DNA of 64,000 nt from Paraburkholderia fungorum (GTDB lineage Bacteria; Pseudomonadota; Gammaproteobacteria; Burkholderiales; Burkholderiaceae): NCBI RefSeq assembly GCF_003610895.1, contig NZ_MCAS01000068.1:186001-250000 (forward strand), given 5' to 3'. The position numbers and the translations under genes are program-made. The notes beneath the pieces were generated by a model. That model made no database searches and was not told the origin of the DNA. It saw nothing but the letters and a program-made list of their open reading frames with translations. This document shows, piece after piece, positions 26,814 to 35,629 of the stretch. Position 1 is the stretch's first letter. Each line of letters opens with the position of its first letter.

Positions 26814-27803
26814 CTACGAGAGAGCCGCCTCGCCGGTACGCTCAGACACCGCGTTCACAATCGCGGTAACGGCTGCGGCGTCGAGCGTCAACCCGATATG
26901 CGCCACGCCCGGCACGATCGTGACCGGCACGACGCGCCCTGCTTCCTTGAAGACCCCGGCAAATGCCTCGGCATTAAACGCTTCGTCGTTCGCGCCGACC
27001 AGCACTTCAATCGGCTGCCGCGTCGCGCGGATATCCGCGCGGTAATCCTCATGCGGACGAAAGTTCTGCATCAGGTTGTACGAGTACTGTGGCGTGAGCC
27101 TCGCCGCCGCCTCGGGCGACAGCGCATAAGCCACGGTCGGCAGATGATTGAACAGCGTGATGCGCAACTTGTTGAGGATCACCAGCACAATCACGCGCGG
27201 CAGCCCGATATTTACCCACCCGCCGACGGAAGGGCGCGTGGTTGGTGCGTCCTGATGAATGAACGGTGCAAGCAGAACATAGCGGTCGAATGCCATTTGC
27301 CGCGCATCCCCCGCGAATCGCAGTGCGAAGCCGCCACCCGCGGAAAAACCGGCCAGCGTACGCGGACCGGCCGGCTGAACCGCGTCGATAAAGTCGCTCA
27401 GATCGTCTTCAAGCTGGCCGATGTACGCGATCGTGCCTTTCTTGCCCGATTCGCCGTGCCCGCGCATGTCGGGCACGTAGACGTCGTAACCGGCCGCGGC
27501 GAGCACATTCGCCAGGGTATGCAGGCTCTCGCTGCTTGCCGACGAGCCATGAACCAGCACCACGCTGCCTCGCGCGGGCGTTATCCCGCCCGCGTAGTGC
27601 CGATAGACGAGCTGTGCGTTATCGCGCGCGGTGTAGCGCTCAAGGGAAGGTAAACCGGAAAAATCGACCGACTTGAAAGGCTCGTTGATCGACGCGAGCG
27701 GCGCCGGCTGTTTGGGGCCGCCCTTCACCAGCGCCACCGCCATGATGGCGAGGCCCACAAGGAACACGACAACCGGCATCACTGCATGCAGTTCGGTACT
27801 CAT
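26814..27803 (-). CDS. alpha/beta hydrolase, membrane-anchored
   Basis: Serine hydrolase of 329 aa, monoacylglycerol-lipase-like. An N-terminal helix (VMPVVVFLVGLAIMAVALV) likely anchors it in the inner membrane. The hydrolase part shows the oxyanion strand VLVHGSSASS, MRGHGESG, the nucleophile elbow GFSAGGG (Gly-x-Ser-x-Gly), the acid region LVGANDEAF and the catalytic His in PGVAHIGL. The substrate is unknown. The 151 bases between this gene and the Rieske gene stop hold only a short T-rich run. Confidence 0.9.
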   Translation of the reverse strand: MSTELHAVMPVVVFLVGLAIMAVALVKGGPKQPAPLASINEPFKSVDFSGLPSLERYTARDNAQLVYRHYAGGITPARGSVVLVHGSSASSESLHTLANVLAAAGYDVYVPDMRGHGESGKKGTIAYIGQLEDDLSDFIDAVQPAGPRTLAGFSAGGGFALRFAGDARQMAFDRYVLLAPFIHQDAPTTRPSVGGWVNIGLPRVIVLVILNKLRITLFNHLPTVAYALSPEAAARLTPQYSYNLMQNFRPHEDYRADIRATRQPIEVLVGANDEAFNAEAFAGVFKEAGRVVPVTIVPGVAHIGLTLDAAAVTAIVNAVSERTGEAALS

Positions 27804-27954
27804 CGAATGGACCCCTCAAGCGAATCGTTATGATTTTGGCTTTTTTCGATCGATGAGTCCGCGCTTTATGCGTCTTATGCGTCCTGTTTTATCCGGCGCC
27901 GCTCATCGTCGCCGACGATTGTACGGTCAGGTGCAGCGTCAAAAAACTCGAATA

Positions 27955-29193
27955 TCAGGTATTCGACAATGGGTTACCGTGACGCGAATCCCAGAAGCGG
28001 ATCACCGCGGTGTCACCCGTGCCGGCCCCGACCACCTGATCGGGCGCGCCGCTCTCACGCAGCAAGTCGCGCAGTTCGTTGATGACCGGAAACACCTCGT
28101 GATTCCAGTCCGCGCCCTGCGAGTCGTGCGCGCGTTGCTCGGCTTCGACGATCTCGCGGTCTTCCTTGAAAATGCGTTCGGTGAACCATACGAGCAGCGG
28201 CCACGCGAGATTGAGCACGCCGGGAATTCCCGGTTTGCGAATCGACAGCAGGCCGAACGTACGGTTAGTGCGTTGCTCGCGATCGAGCGGCACGTAGACG
28301 ATCCACAAATCCATCACCAGCGTCTGTTCGGACGTGCGGATCTGCAGCGTCTGATACGGATACTCGGTGCGGATCGTCATCACGTCCTTGTCGTTGTCGC
28401 CGCCTGACTTGCGGCTCTGGCCGAACACGATCGCTTCGCCGATCGGCTGCTGGCCGGCCATGCGCGCAAACGTGTAATCGACTTCGACCCAGCCTTCGCC
28501 GCGCCGCCGCCCTAACGAACGCGCGCGCATCTGCCCCATCTGCCGGCGGTGCAGGAACTGATGGTTCATGTCCATCAGGTTCTCGTGCATGAACGAGTAG
28601 TGGCAATTCACCGGACGGCCGAAACGGCGCGTTTTGTACTTCTTGTCGGAGACGGAGCCGAACGCGGGCAGCGGCCGCTCGTCGGCTAAAGCAGCATTGC
28701 CGGGAAAGACGAAAATCAGTCCTTCAACTTCGCGGCAGGGATAAGAGCGCACACCATTGGGCAGACGTTCGCGGCCCAGATACGGCACGTCGATGCACTT
28801 GCCCGAGCAGTCGTAGGTCCAGCCGTGATAGCCGCAACGGATCGATTCGCCGTCCACCACGCCCTGGTGCAACGGCACCTGACGATGCGCGCAACGATCT
28901 TCAAGCGCGAACACCTTGCCGGACTCCGTACGCGCCAGCACGATCGGCTCGCCCGCGAACGTCACACCATGCGTCTTGCCCCGCTTCACTTCATGCGACC
29001 ACGCGAGCGGATACCAGTAGTCGGGGTGAATACCGACGCGGCGCAGATCACGCACCGGTGCGTCGTGGGTGGCCTGATTGGGCGCGCCTGCATTTCCGTC
29101 TGCTGGGGCGTTGGTTTGCGCAGCTGCTTGGGCAGCTTGCGTATCGACCGGCGCATCGACGATGTCTTGTTCGAGCGGGGGAACAGCATGCAT
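27955..29193 (-). CDS. Rieske 2Fe-2S aromatic ring-hydroxylating oxygenase, alpha-type
   Basis: Oxygenase subunit of 412 aa. The Rieske cluster motif is complete: CAH then, 17 residues later, CGYH (DRCAHRQVPLH to RCGYHGW). The C-terminal catalytic domain has NCHYSFMHENLMDMNHQFLH, which holds the mononuclear iron ligands. The frame is open to 29373, but ATG 29193 has a clear GGAGG ribosome site, so it is chosen. A 60-residue Ala/Pro-rich head precedes the Rieske domain. No ferredoxin or reductase gene is next to it; the rubredoxin 1.5 kb away is a possible donor. Confidence 0.9.
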   Translation of the reverse strand: MHAVPPLEQDIVDAPVDTQAAQAAAQTNAPADGNAGAPNQATHDAPVRDLRRVGIHPDYWYPLAWSHEVKRGKTHGVTFAGEPIVLARTESGKVFALEDRCAHRQVPLHQGVVDGESIRCGYHGWTYDCSGKCIDVPYLGRERLPNGVRSYPCREVEGLIFVFPGNAALADERPLPAFGSVSDKKYKTRRFGRPVNCHYSFMHENLMDMNHQFLHRRQMGQMRARSLGRRRGEGWVEVDYTFARMAGQQPIGEAIVFGQSRKSGGDNDKDVMTIRTEYPYQTLQIRTSEQTLVMDLWIVYVPLDREQRTNRTFGLLSIRKPGIPGVLNLAWPLLVWFTERIFKEDREIVEAEQRAHDSQGADWNHEVFPVINELRDLLRESGAPDQVVGAGTGDTAVIRFWDSRHGNPLSNT

Positions 29194-29386
29194 GTGTGGA
29201 GCCTCCGTGCACGAGCGGATGGAAGGTCGCCGCCCTGCAATTCGCAGGCCGGCATCGTTGCACAGTCTACTAGAACCCGAAGCCGCCTGGTTCAATAGAG
29301 GCACGGCGCGGCCCTGCCCCCGCCGCGCAGCCCATGGCCGCAGCGCACCTGTCTGCCACCCGGAGTGCGTCAAATAAGAGGATTGG

Positions 29387-30841
29387 CTAGCGGCTTTCGT
29401 CGTGCGTGACGAGACCGGAGCGGCGTTGCACGCCCCACGAACGGCCGCCGCGCAGGAAATGCAGCCAGCCGAGCAGCGCGCCGACGTGCCGCACCAACTG
29501 GAACGTGAACGGCTCGGCGATTGCCGCGAGGACCGCCATGCGCAAACTGGAGCCTGTGCGCAGGCCGGTCCAGCGGCGGTACAGATGGATACACCAGAGA
29601 TAAAACGCGAGGTCGATCGCCGTTTTGATGCCGATCACGCTGAAAATCGACACGACGAGCGCGCCATGCCCGCCAAACAGGAAGGTGAGCAAGAGCGCGA
29701 AGGCGGTCAGTCCGTAGATCGGCTGCATCGTATCGATGGCCTTGACCGGCAACATCAGCATGCCCATGGTGCCGTAGCGCGGGTTGCCGGTCATGTCGCG
29801 ATTCCAGTATTGCGTCTGCAGAAAGCCCGCAAACCAGCGGCGGCGCTGCCGCAGGAAACTGCCGAGGTTGCCCGGCGCATCGGTACGCGCACGGGCATCG
29901 CCGATCACGCGGACATCCCAGCCGAGACCATGGTCGACCGAATAGCGCCGCAGCCGATGAATCAGCTCATAGTCTTCGACCAGACACTGCGGATCGAAAC
30001 CGCCCACATCCACCAGCGCGTCGCGCTTGAACGAAGCGAAGGCGCCTGAAATCAACAGCAGACTGTCGGCGCGCATCCACGCAAAGCGGGCGATGAAATT
30101 GCGCATGTACTCGTAGGTCTGAAACCACTGGAATACGCGGCCCGAAACCGATTTTCCGCACACCGGCACCAGAATGCCGGCCGCCGCGACCAGCTTCGGC
30201 TCTCTCGCGAACGCGGCGCGCATCGCGTAGGTGGCGTCGTCTTCGAGCAGCGTGTCGGCGTCGACGGTCATGACGGTGTCGGTGGTCATGACCGTGATCG
30301 CGGCGTTCAACGCGCGCGCCTTGCCGCCGTGCGGCACGCGCAGCCAGTACAGGTTGGGATAAAGCGTACTCCGCGCGCTCAGCACGCCGTCAGCGGCGGC
30401 AGCGAGGCCGAAGCGTTCGGTGAGCAGCGTGTGGGTGGCGTCGGTGGAACCGTCGTCGGCGATCACGATTTGCGCCGGGCCATGCGTCTGACGCAGCAGC
30501 GCCGCGAGGGTGACCGGCAACACCGCCGCCTCGTTGTGCGAAGCAACGATCACGCCCATGCTGGGTAAGCTGTGCGGATCGACGTCGGGCGAGAGCGGCG
30601 CAGTGGGCCGCATCAGCGGCAGTGTTTTCCATGTGACGAACGCGAGCAGCAACGTGTCGTACACGACGTACGCAATCCCCGTCGACCACGCCACCACGCC
30701 TTGCAAAAAGAACGCGCGCGCGAACAGCAGCAGCCACAACACGACCACGCTGAGATGAATCAGCGTGCTCAGCAGCGTGGTGGGACGCGGCAGAATGCGC
30801 GGGGAGGCAAGGGCGAGCGCCTGTTCCAGAGTTTTCTTCAA
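29387..30841 (-). CDS. family 2 glycosyltransferase, membrane processive type
   Basis: Integral membrane glycosyltransferase of 484 aa resembling poly-N-acetylglucosamine or hyaluronan-type synthases. Transmembrane helices lie near residues 22-70. The GT-A catalytic domain has ASHNEAAVLP, IADDGSTDAT, the metal-binding VDADTLLEDDA, VEDYELIHRLRRY and the processivity motif QRRRWFAGFLQ. Four C-terminal helices follow. It starts at TTG, with no earlier alternative and no clear ribosome site. No synthase partner genes (deacetylase, outer-membrane porin) are adjacent, so the product is open. Confidence 0.87.
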   Translation of the reverse strand: MKKTLEQALALASPRILPRPTTLLSTLIHLSVVVLWLLLFARAFFLQGVVAWSTGIAYVVYDTLLLAFVTWKTLPLMRPTAPLSPDVDPHSLPSMGVIVASHNEAAVLPVTLAALLRQTHGPAQIVIADDGSTDATHTLLTERFGLAAAADGVLSARSTLYPNLYWLRVPHGGKARALNAAITVMTTDTVMTVDADTLLEDDATYAMRAAFAREPKLVAAAGILVPVCGKSVSGRVFQWFQTYEYMRNFIARFAWMRADSLLLISGAFASFKRDALVDVGGFDPQCLVEDYELIHRLRRYSVDHGLGWDVRVIGDARARTDAPGNLGSFLRQRRRWFAGFLQTQYWNRDMTGNPRYGTMGMLMLPVKAIDTMQPIYGLTAFALLLTFLFGGHGALVVSIFSVIGIKTAIDLAFYLWCIHLYRRWTGLRTGSSLRMAVLAAIAEPFTFQLVRHVGALLGWLHFLRGGRSWGVQRRSGLVTHDESR

Positions 30842-30899
30842 AATGACTGCTGTGTCCGTCGTTGATACGGTTATTAGAGTGAAATCAAAGCGATAGTGC

Positions 30900-31499
30900 T
30901 TACGGCACCATGCGTTTCAGAACCGACTTGCGATCGATCCATTGATGTTTCAACGCGCCACCGATATGCATCGCCAGCAGCGCATACAGCGCGTAGCCAA
31001 GCCACGTATGCAGAGCGCCGAAGCGATCGTGCAAGGTCTCCTTGAGCGCCGGGTCGAGATGCATCACATAGCCGATGCGCGGCCAGGGGAACAGGTTGAA
31101 CAGACGCATCGGATGCGTGGCCGCGTCTTTCCACGCGGAATCGTGCAGCCAGCCCGATAGCGGCAACGCAATCATCAACAGATACAGCAGAAAATGAGCG
31201 ACATGCGCGGCGATCTTCTCCCACGACGGAAACTCGCGCGGCAACGGCGGCGGCTTGTGCGAGACGCGCCATAAGATGCGCATCAGCGCGAGGCCGAGCA
31301 CCGTGATACCGATCGACTTATGGGTATCGACCACCGGGCGCACCCAGTCGTCGGGCCATGATTCGGCGCTCAGGCCGAGTACGACATTGCCGATCATCAG
31401 CAGCGCGATCAGCCAGTGCAGCGCCATTGCCGTGCGGGTGTAGCGCGACGGCTGCAGGGTGCCGGCCGAATCGGTCAGGGAGTTCGCGTGGGTATTCAT
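30900..31499 (-). CDS. cytochrome b561 family protein
   Basis: Di-haem inner-membrane cytochrome of 199 aa with four transmembrane helices. Likely haem-ligand histidines are in MALHWLIALLM, DTHKSIGI, HVAHFLLYLLM and the final GALHTWLGYALYALLAMH. These proteins carry electrons between the quinone pool and periplasmic acceptors, or act as superoxide oxidases. It lies 58 bases after the start of the glycosyltransferase gene on the same strand; a functional link is not evident. Confidence 0.92.
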   Translation of the reverse strand: MNTHANSLTDSAGTLQPSRYTRTAMALHWLIALLMIGNVVLGLSAESWPDDWVRPVVDTHKSIGITVLGLALMRILWRVSHKPPPLPREFPSWEKIAAHVAHFLLYLLMIALPLSGWLHDSAWKDAATHPMRLFNLFPWPRIGYVMHLDPALKETLHDRFGALHTWLGYALYALLAMHIGGALKHQWIDRKSVLKRMVP

Positions 31500-31667
31500 G
31501 GGTCGTTCCGTCTGCGAATGCGTTTTCAGCGAAAGCTATTTGAAAATTCGGCCATGCCGGAACAGGTCCGGTCGCGCCGCCGTATCAAGCTAACGCGTCA
31601 GTGTGCCGTTTTATTCCGCCGGGCGCTTAATTGTGTGTTTCAGTTTATTTCGGCCGCGCGTGGCGAA

Positions 31668-32267
31668 TCATGCGCTGAGCGCAGCTCCAACACGCGTCTG
31701 CAAGGTCGGCAACACCTCCGCTTCAAACCACGGATTGCGCTTGAACCAGGCGATATTGCGCGGCGATGGATGCGGAAGCGGCATCGCGGTGGGGCCATAT
31801 TCCCGCCAACGCAGCAGCGTATCGGTGAGCGTCGGCCCGAACGCGTCACCAAGACCAAAGCGCTGTGCGTATTGACCGATCAGCAACGTGAGCCGCACCT
31901 CGCGCAACTGGGCGAGCAAGGCCTGATGCCAATGGGCGGCGCATTCTGGGCGCGGCGGTAAATCGCCACTCGCGCCTCTGCCTGGAAAGCAGAATCCCAT
32001 CGGCACCAGCGCGAATTTCGAGGCGTCGTAGAAGGTCTCATCGGCGACTCCAAGCCAGCTGCGCAACCGTGCACCGCTCGCATCGCTCCACGGAATGCCC
32101 GAAGCATGTACGCGCGCACCGGGCGCCTGGCCGATGATGAGAATGCGCGAGTCGGCCGACGCCACGACGATCGGCCGCGGCGCGTGCGGCAGCACCGGCG
32201 CGCACACCGTGCAGGCACGAATGTCGCGCAGTAGCCGATTGAGGGGAATGGTTTGCCTTACGGTCAT
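31668..32267 (-). CDS. uracil-DNA glycosylase superfamily protein
   Basis: DNA repair-type glycosylase fold of 199 aa. Visible are IRACTVC near the start, the active-site loop IGQAPGARVHASGIPWSDASG, FALVPMGFCFPG and the C-terminal PLPHPSPRNIAWFKRNPWF. The ATG at 32267 is chosen; the ORF opens at 32453, but the extra part is Arg/Ser/Cys-rich chance sequence. The 295 bases upstream (32268-32562) hold no gene that I can support. Confidence 0.88.
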   Translation of the reverse strand: MTVRQTIPLNRLLRDIRACTVCAPVLPHAPRPIVVASADSRILIIGQAPGARVHASGIPWSDASGARLRSWLGVADETFYDASKFALVPMGFCFPGRGASGDLPPRPECAAHWHQALLAQLREVRLTLLIGQYAQRFGLGDAFGPTLTDTLLRWREYGPTAMPLPHPSPRNIAWFKRNPWFEAEVLPTLQTRVGAALSA

Positions 32268-32562
32268 GCTGTGGCGGAGATCGGGATTCGGTTTCAGGCG
32301 GACAAAGCATGATGCCGTCCGGTTGCGCCTGCGCGCGGAGTGTCGGGGCCGCGGTATCGACGTGGTGCGAATCCGTGACGTGCAAGACTTGGGCGAGCAG
32401 CAGCAAGCAGTCGGCCATGATACGCCTGTGGCACTGTCACTGCTTCCGGGCACATCACCACGTAACGGTAGTAGTCACCGGGTTCGCAGTGCGCTCACGT
32501 AACGATAGTCGATATGCACGGGCGCAAGCGTGCCCGGTAGCGTTTCGCGATTGAATTGTGGG

Positions 32563-32820
32563 TTAGTGCTTATGCCCAAAGCACGCGTGCGCAGCTTCTG
32601 CAGGCGCCACGCCGGCTTTAAAGTAGTGTCGCAAAAGGCTCACCGTTTCCGCGTCCGGATGATAGGACAGGTTGATAAATTCCGCCTTGACCGCTTCGTC
32701 ATACCAGGCGCACACCCAGACCTGCAGCGCAACGAGATTTTCGAGCAGCATCTGCTCCGATCTTTCAGGCATGGTGATCTCCATTGGCGTGCTCGCAGGT
32801 TTTTCGTTATTGGTCTCCAT
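32563..32820 (-). CDS. hypothetical 85-aa protein
   Basis: Unrecognised small soluble protein. ATG 32820 follows a GGGAG ribosome site at five bases. A polar head (METNNEKPASTPMEITMPE) precedes a helical body (QMLLENLVALQVWVCAWYDE) and an end rich in His (HACFGHKH). No membrane segment. It lies between the UDG gene and the glycoside hydrolase island. Confidence 0.6.
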   Translation of the reverse strand: METNNEKPASTPMEITMPERSEQMLLENLVALQVWVCAWYDEAVKAEFINLSYHPDAETVSLLRHYFKAGVAPAEAAHACFGHKH

Positions 32821-32922
32821 AAAAACTCCCGTCAACCCGTACGTCCGCGGGCGTGATGTTAAACAACCGGCCTCGGGCGACAACACGCACCACGCGTACG
32901 GCTTGCTCAATGTTTCTCCGGC

Positions 32923-35436
32923 TCACGGCAACTCGCCCGCGCCCAAGGTCACTGATCCGTTCAGCGGCACGTGAACCTGTTTGCTTCTCCCCATATAGAA
33001 CAATGTTGTTGACGTTCCACCTACGCTGGTCAGCGTCACTGAAGTCGGTACCGAATTAGTCCATGCCAGGTCGATAGAGAATCCGCCCTTGGCACGCAAC
33101 CCGCTCACGCTGCCGTTCCCCCACTGCGATGGAAGCGCGGGTAACAACGTGATCGATGTCGTTCTGCTTTGCAGCAGCATCTCGCACACCGCAGCAGGAC
33201 CACCCATGTTCGCGTCAATCTGAAACACTTCAGGCCCATCGTCGTAAGCGTCCAGCATGTTCACAAAGCTGCCGTTTCCTGGGTTAGAAAAGGTCACTGG
33301 CGTGAGCAGCAAGGGAATCATTGAATACGCTATCGACGGTTGCTGCAATTGAGCCCAACATGCCATTCTCCAGGCCATCCCCCACCCGAAACTGGCGGTG
33401 CCTCTCGCCGTCAGGAGCGCCTTGACGCCGTTCATGAACGTCGGATCGCTGTTGATCGAAAGGCGCTCCCCCGGGAAGAGTCCGATTAGCGGCGACAGAT
33501 GGCGATGCGTGGGATCGGATTGCTCCGTTTGAGCATCGTATGACGCTTGCATCCACTCCTCGAGCATATTGTTGTTCTGAGGATTCAACTGGGGAAGATA
33601 GAGATTCGACAGCAACGCGGTGATGGTCGCAACGTAGGTCGAGTCGACTCCGAGAACCGACGCGGTCTTGAGATAGTTTGTGAAGAGATCCCAAACCAGC
33701 TCCTGCGCATAGCTAATGCCCTGCAAATAGTTTCCGTGCTCGGGTGACCAATCGACGTCGTCAACGAGCTGCATCAACGCCGATCCATCCGGATTCGTAC
33801 CCGTTTGAACCGACACCAGACGAACCTCCCAGAACTGGCATGCAGATTTCAGGATCGGATAGATCGTTGAGAGATAGTTGCGATCTACCGTGTATTCGTA
33901 GTGTTCCCAGAGATTCCGGCAAATCCATGCATTTCCGGGTGGGTGCCATTGCCAGGCTTGAGACCCGTATACATTTGCCGAGATGCCCACTGTCCAGCCT
34001 GCAATCTTTCTGCTGGAGTTTGCAAAGGGATTGCTCGAACTGTTGAAACTACTTTGTGTCAAGGTTTCCCAGTCTTTGTACTGGCTGAGAACGAAGTTCA
34101 GGAACGGCTCGAAACACTCCGGTAGCCCGCCCCGGTCTGCGAGCCAGTAGGCCATCTGGACATTGATGTCGGTGTGATAGTCCGAGAACCATGCTGGATC
34201 ATTCGTCGTGTTCCACAGTCCCTGCAGATTCATCGGCAAGGAGGTACGCGAGGATGCAATGCTCAGATAGCGCCCAAACTGCACATACAACGATTCCAGC
34301 CAGGGATCGGGTGGACTGCTCGGCGCAGCACGCGCCTGCAGGCGATCAGGAATCGTCAACGCATTTTGAGCGGCAGTTGATGCCCCGAAATCCACGCTGA
34401 ATCTTCCGAACAGGGGCTGGTAGTCCGCGAGATGATTGGAGAGCAGTGTTCCAAAGCTACTGCCCTCGGCAGCTGCGATCTGGCCATGGGCCGTGTCCAA
34501 AGGTGATCCACCGCCCAGATAGTGATCTGCACTAATGCCGTCATAGTTAGTGCTCGCGGATACCAGAATGGTGAGGCCACTGCAATTCAGGAAGACAATC
34601 TGATCACCGTTAACAGCCAATTCCCCGTCGTCGGGCAATATCTTCGCGCACGCGCAATAGAGTTCCCCGTTAGGTAAGCTCCCAGAGAAAGATAGCATCT
34701 GGGCACTCCCATCTTTGAACGTTGTGGCGCCTCTGCCACCGTCGGCAAGAGCAATCGATCCGGTATAAGAATTGGGTGTACTGCTGGTTAGCCGAATCAC
34801 CATGACATCATTCGGGAAGCTGCTGAAAATTGCTCTCTCGTAGTTGACCTGATTGACGGAGTAGGCTGTTCTGACAAGCCCATTGCTGATATCCAGCAAG
34901 CGCTCATACTGAGTCGCGTTAGTGTGCGTGGGTAGGCTTATCGTCAACGTACCTAGCGTTTGATAAGAACCCATTCCACTCGAGGTGTAGGCGTAATCCA
35001 TTATGTTGGACTGCCCGGACCAGAGGGTGATGTCGTTCAGATAGAGCAGTTCCTGCGTAGGCGCGCCGCCAACGAGCGCCCCAAGACGGCCATTACCGAT
35101 CGGCAAGCCCTCATACAGCATGTACGTCGATGGCGACGCATTGGCGCCAATGGAATCGGGAGACTGTCCGGCAGCGTAGGCGTACTTCATTTGTAACGCT
35201 TGCGCATCGGGTATCAGGCTCGCTGTCGCGGGTTCCTGACCTGAAGCAGGACTGGAACCGGCAGTGGGCGCAGAGGCGGCGCCAGCAGCGGGACCGGCTC
35301 CTGTTGTTACTGGCTGCGAGCCACCCGAATTCGCGGAGTCGGCATTGCCCCCGCACGCGTACAGATACGGCAAGATCGGTGACAATCCGCCGAGCTTGAT
35401 CAGGGAACGGCGCTTTGCACTTGGTTTGTTTTCCAT
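32923..35436 (-). CDS. GH95-family alpha-L-fucosidase/galactosidase, exported lipoprotein
   Basis: Glycoside hydrolase of 837 aa. The start AKRRSLIKLGGLSPILPYLYAC combines a twin-arginine with a lipobox-like LYAC, so export and lipidation are likely. A Gly/Ala/Ser linker leads to the GH95 N-domain (YEGLPIGNGRLGALVGG). The (alpha/alpha)6 barrel has NLQGLWNTTNDPAW, the Asn-containing active-site block DINVQMAYW, and a C-terminal jelly roll (SGLRAKGGFSIDLAW). Family members remove alpha-1,2-fucose, or galactose, from plant and host glycans. It follows the GH35 gene by 193 bases on the same strand. Codon use is AT-richer than the surrounding chromosome. Confidence 0.9.
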   Translation of the reverse strand: MENKPSAKRRSLIKLGGLSPILPYLYACGGNADSANSGGSQPVTTGAGPAAGAASAPTAGSSPASGQEPATASLIPDAQALQMKYAYAAGQSPDSIGANASPSTYMLYEGLPIGNGRLGALVGGAPTQELLYLNDITLWSGQSNIMDYAYTSSGMGSYQTLGTLTISLPTHTNATQYERLLDISNGLVRTAYSVNQVNYERAIFSSFPNDVMVIRLTSSTPNSYTGSIALADGGRGATTFKDGSAQMLSFSGSLPNGELYCACAKILPDDGELAVNGDQIVFLNCSGLTILVSASTNYDGISADHYLGGGSPLDTAHGQIAAAEGSSFGTLLSNHLADYQPLFGRFSVDFGASTAAQNALTIPDRLQARAAPSSPPDPWLESLYVQFGRYLSIASSRTSLPMNLQGLWNTTNDPAWFSDYHTDINVQMAYWLADRGGLPECFEPFLNFVLSQYKDWETLTQSSFNSSSNPFANSSRKIAGWTVGISANVYGSQAWQWHPPGNAWICRNLWEHYEYTVDRNYLSTIYPILKSACQFWEVRLVSVQTGTNPDGSALMQLVDDVDWSPEHGNYLQGISYAQELVWDLFTNYLKTASVLGVDSTYVATITALLSNLYLPQLNPQNNNMLEEWMQASYDAQTEQSDPTHRHLSPLIGLFPGERLSINSDPTFMNGVKALLTARGTASFGWGMAWRMACWAQLQQPSIAYSMIPLLLTPVTFSNPGNGSFVNMLDAYDDGPEVFQIDANMGGPAAVCEMLLQSRTTSITLLPALPSQWGNGSVSGLRAKGGFSIDLAWTNSVPTSVTLTSVGGTSTTLFYMGRSKQVHVPLNGSVTLGAGELP

Positions 35437-35629
35437 CGATGTCTCCGCTACTGCTGGTCTGTTTTTGACAGATCCGCCGGCACGCCCGGCTCCTGCCGAC
35501 AAGATTCTCTATTTCAGTATTTTTTGGATTACTAACTACGTATGAATACGGACGACGAGATAAGATCGAGGCCGGACCCCGTAGGGGGTCCCGGCGCTGA
35601 CTGAAGGCACCTCCCGCGGTCCGGTGTTA

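Noticed and set aside
32038..32418. Minus-strand frame starting MADCLLLLAQ upstream of the UDG gene
   Set aside because: Most of it overlaps the UDG coding region out of frame, and the overlapping part has no protein-like character.
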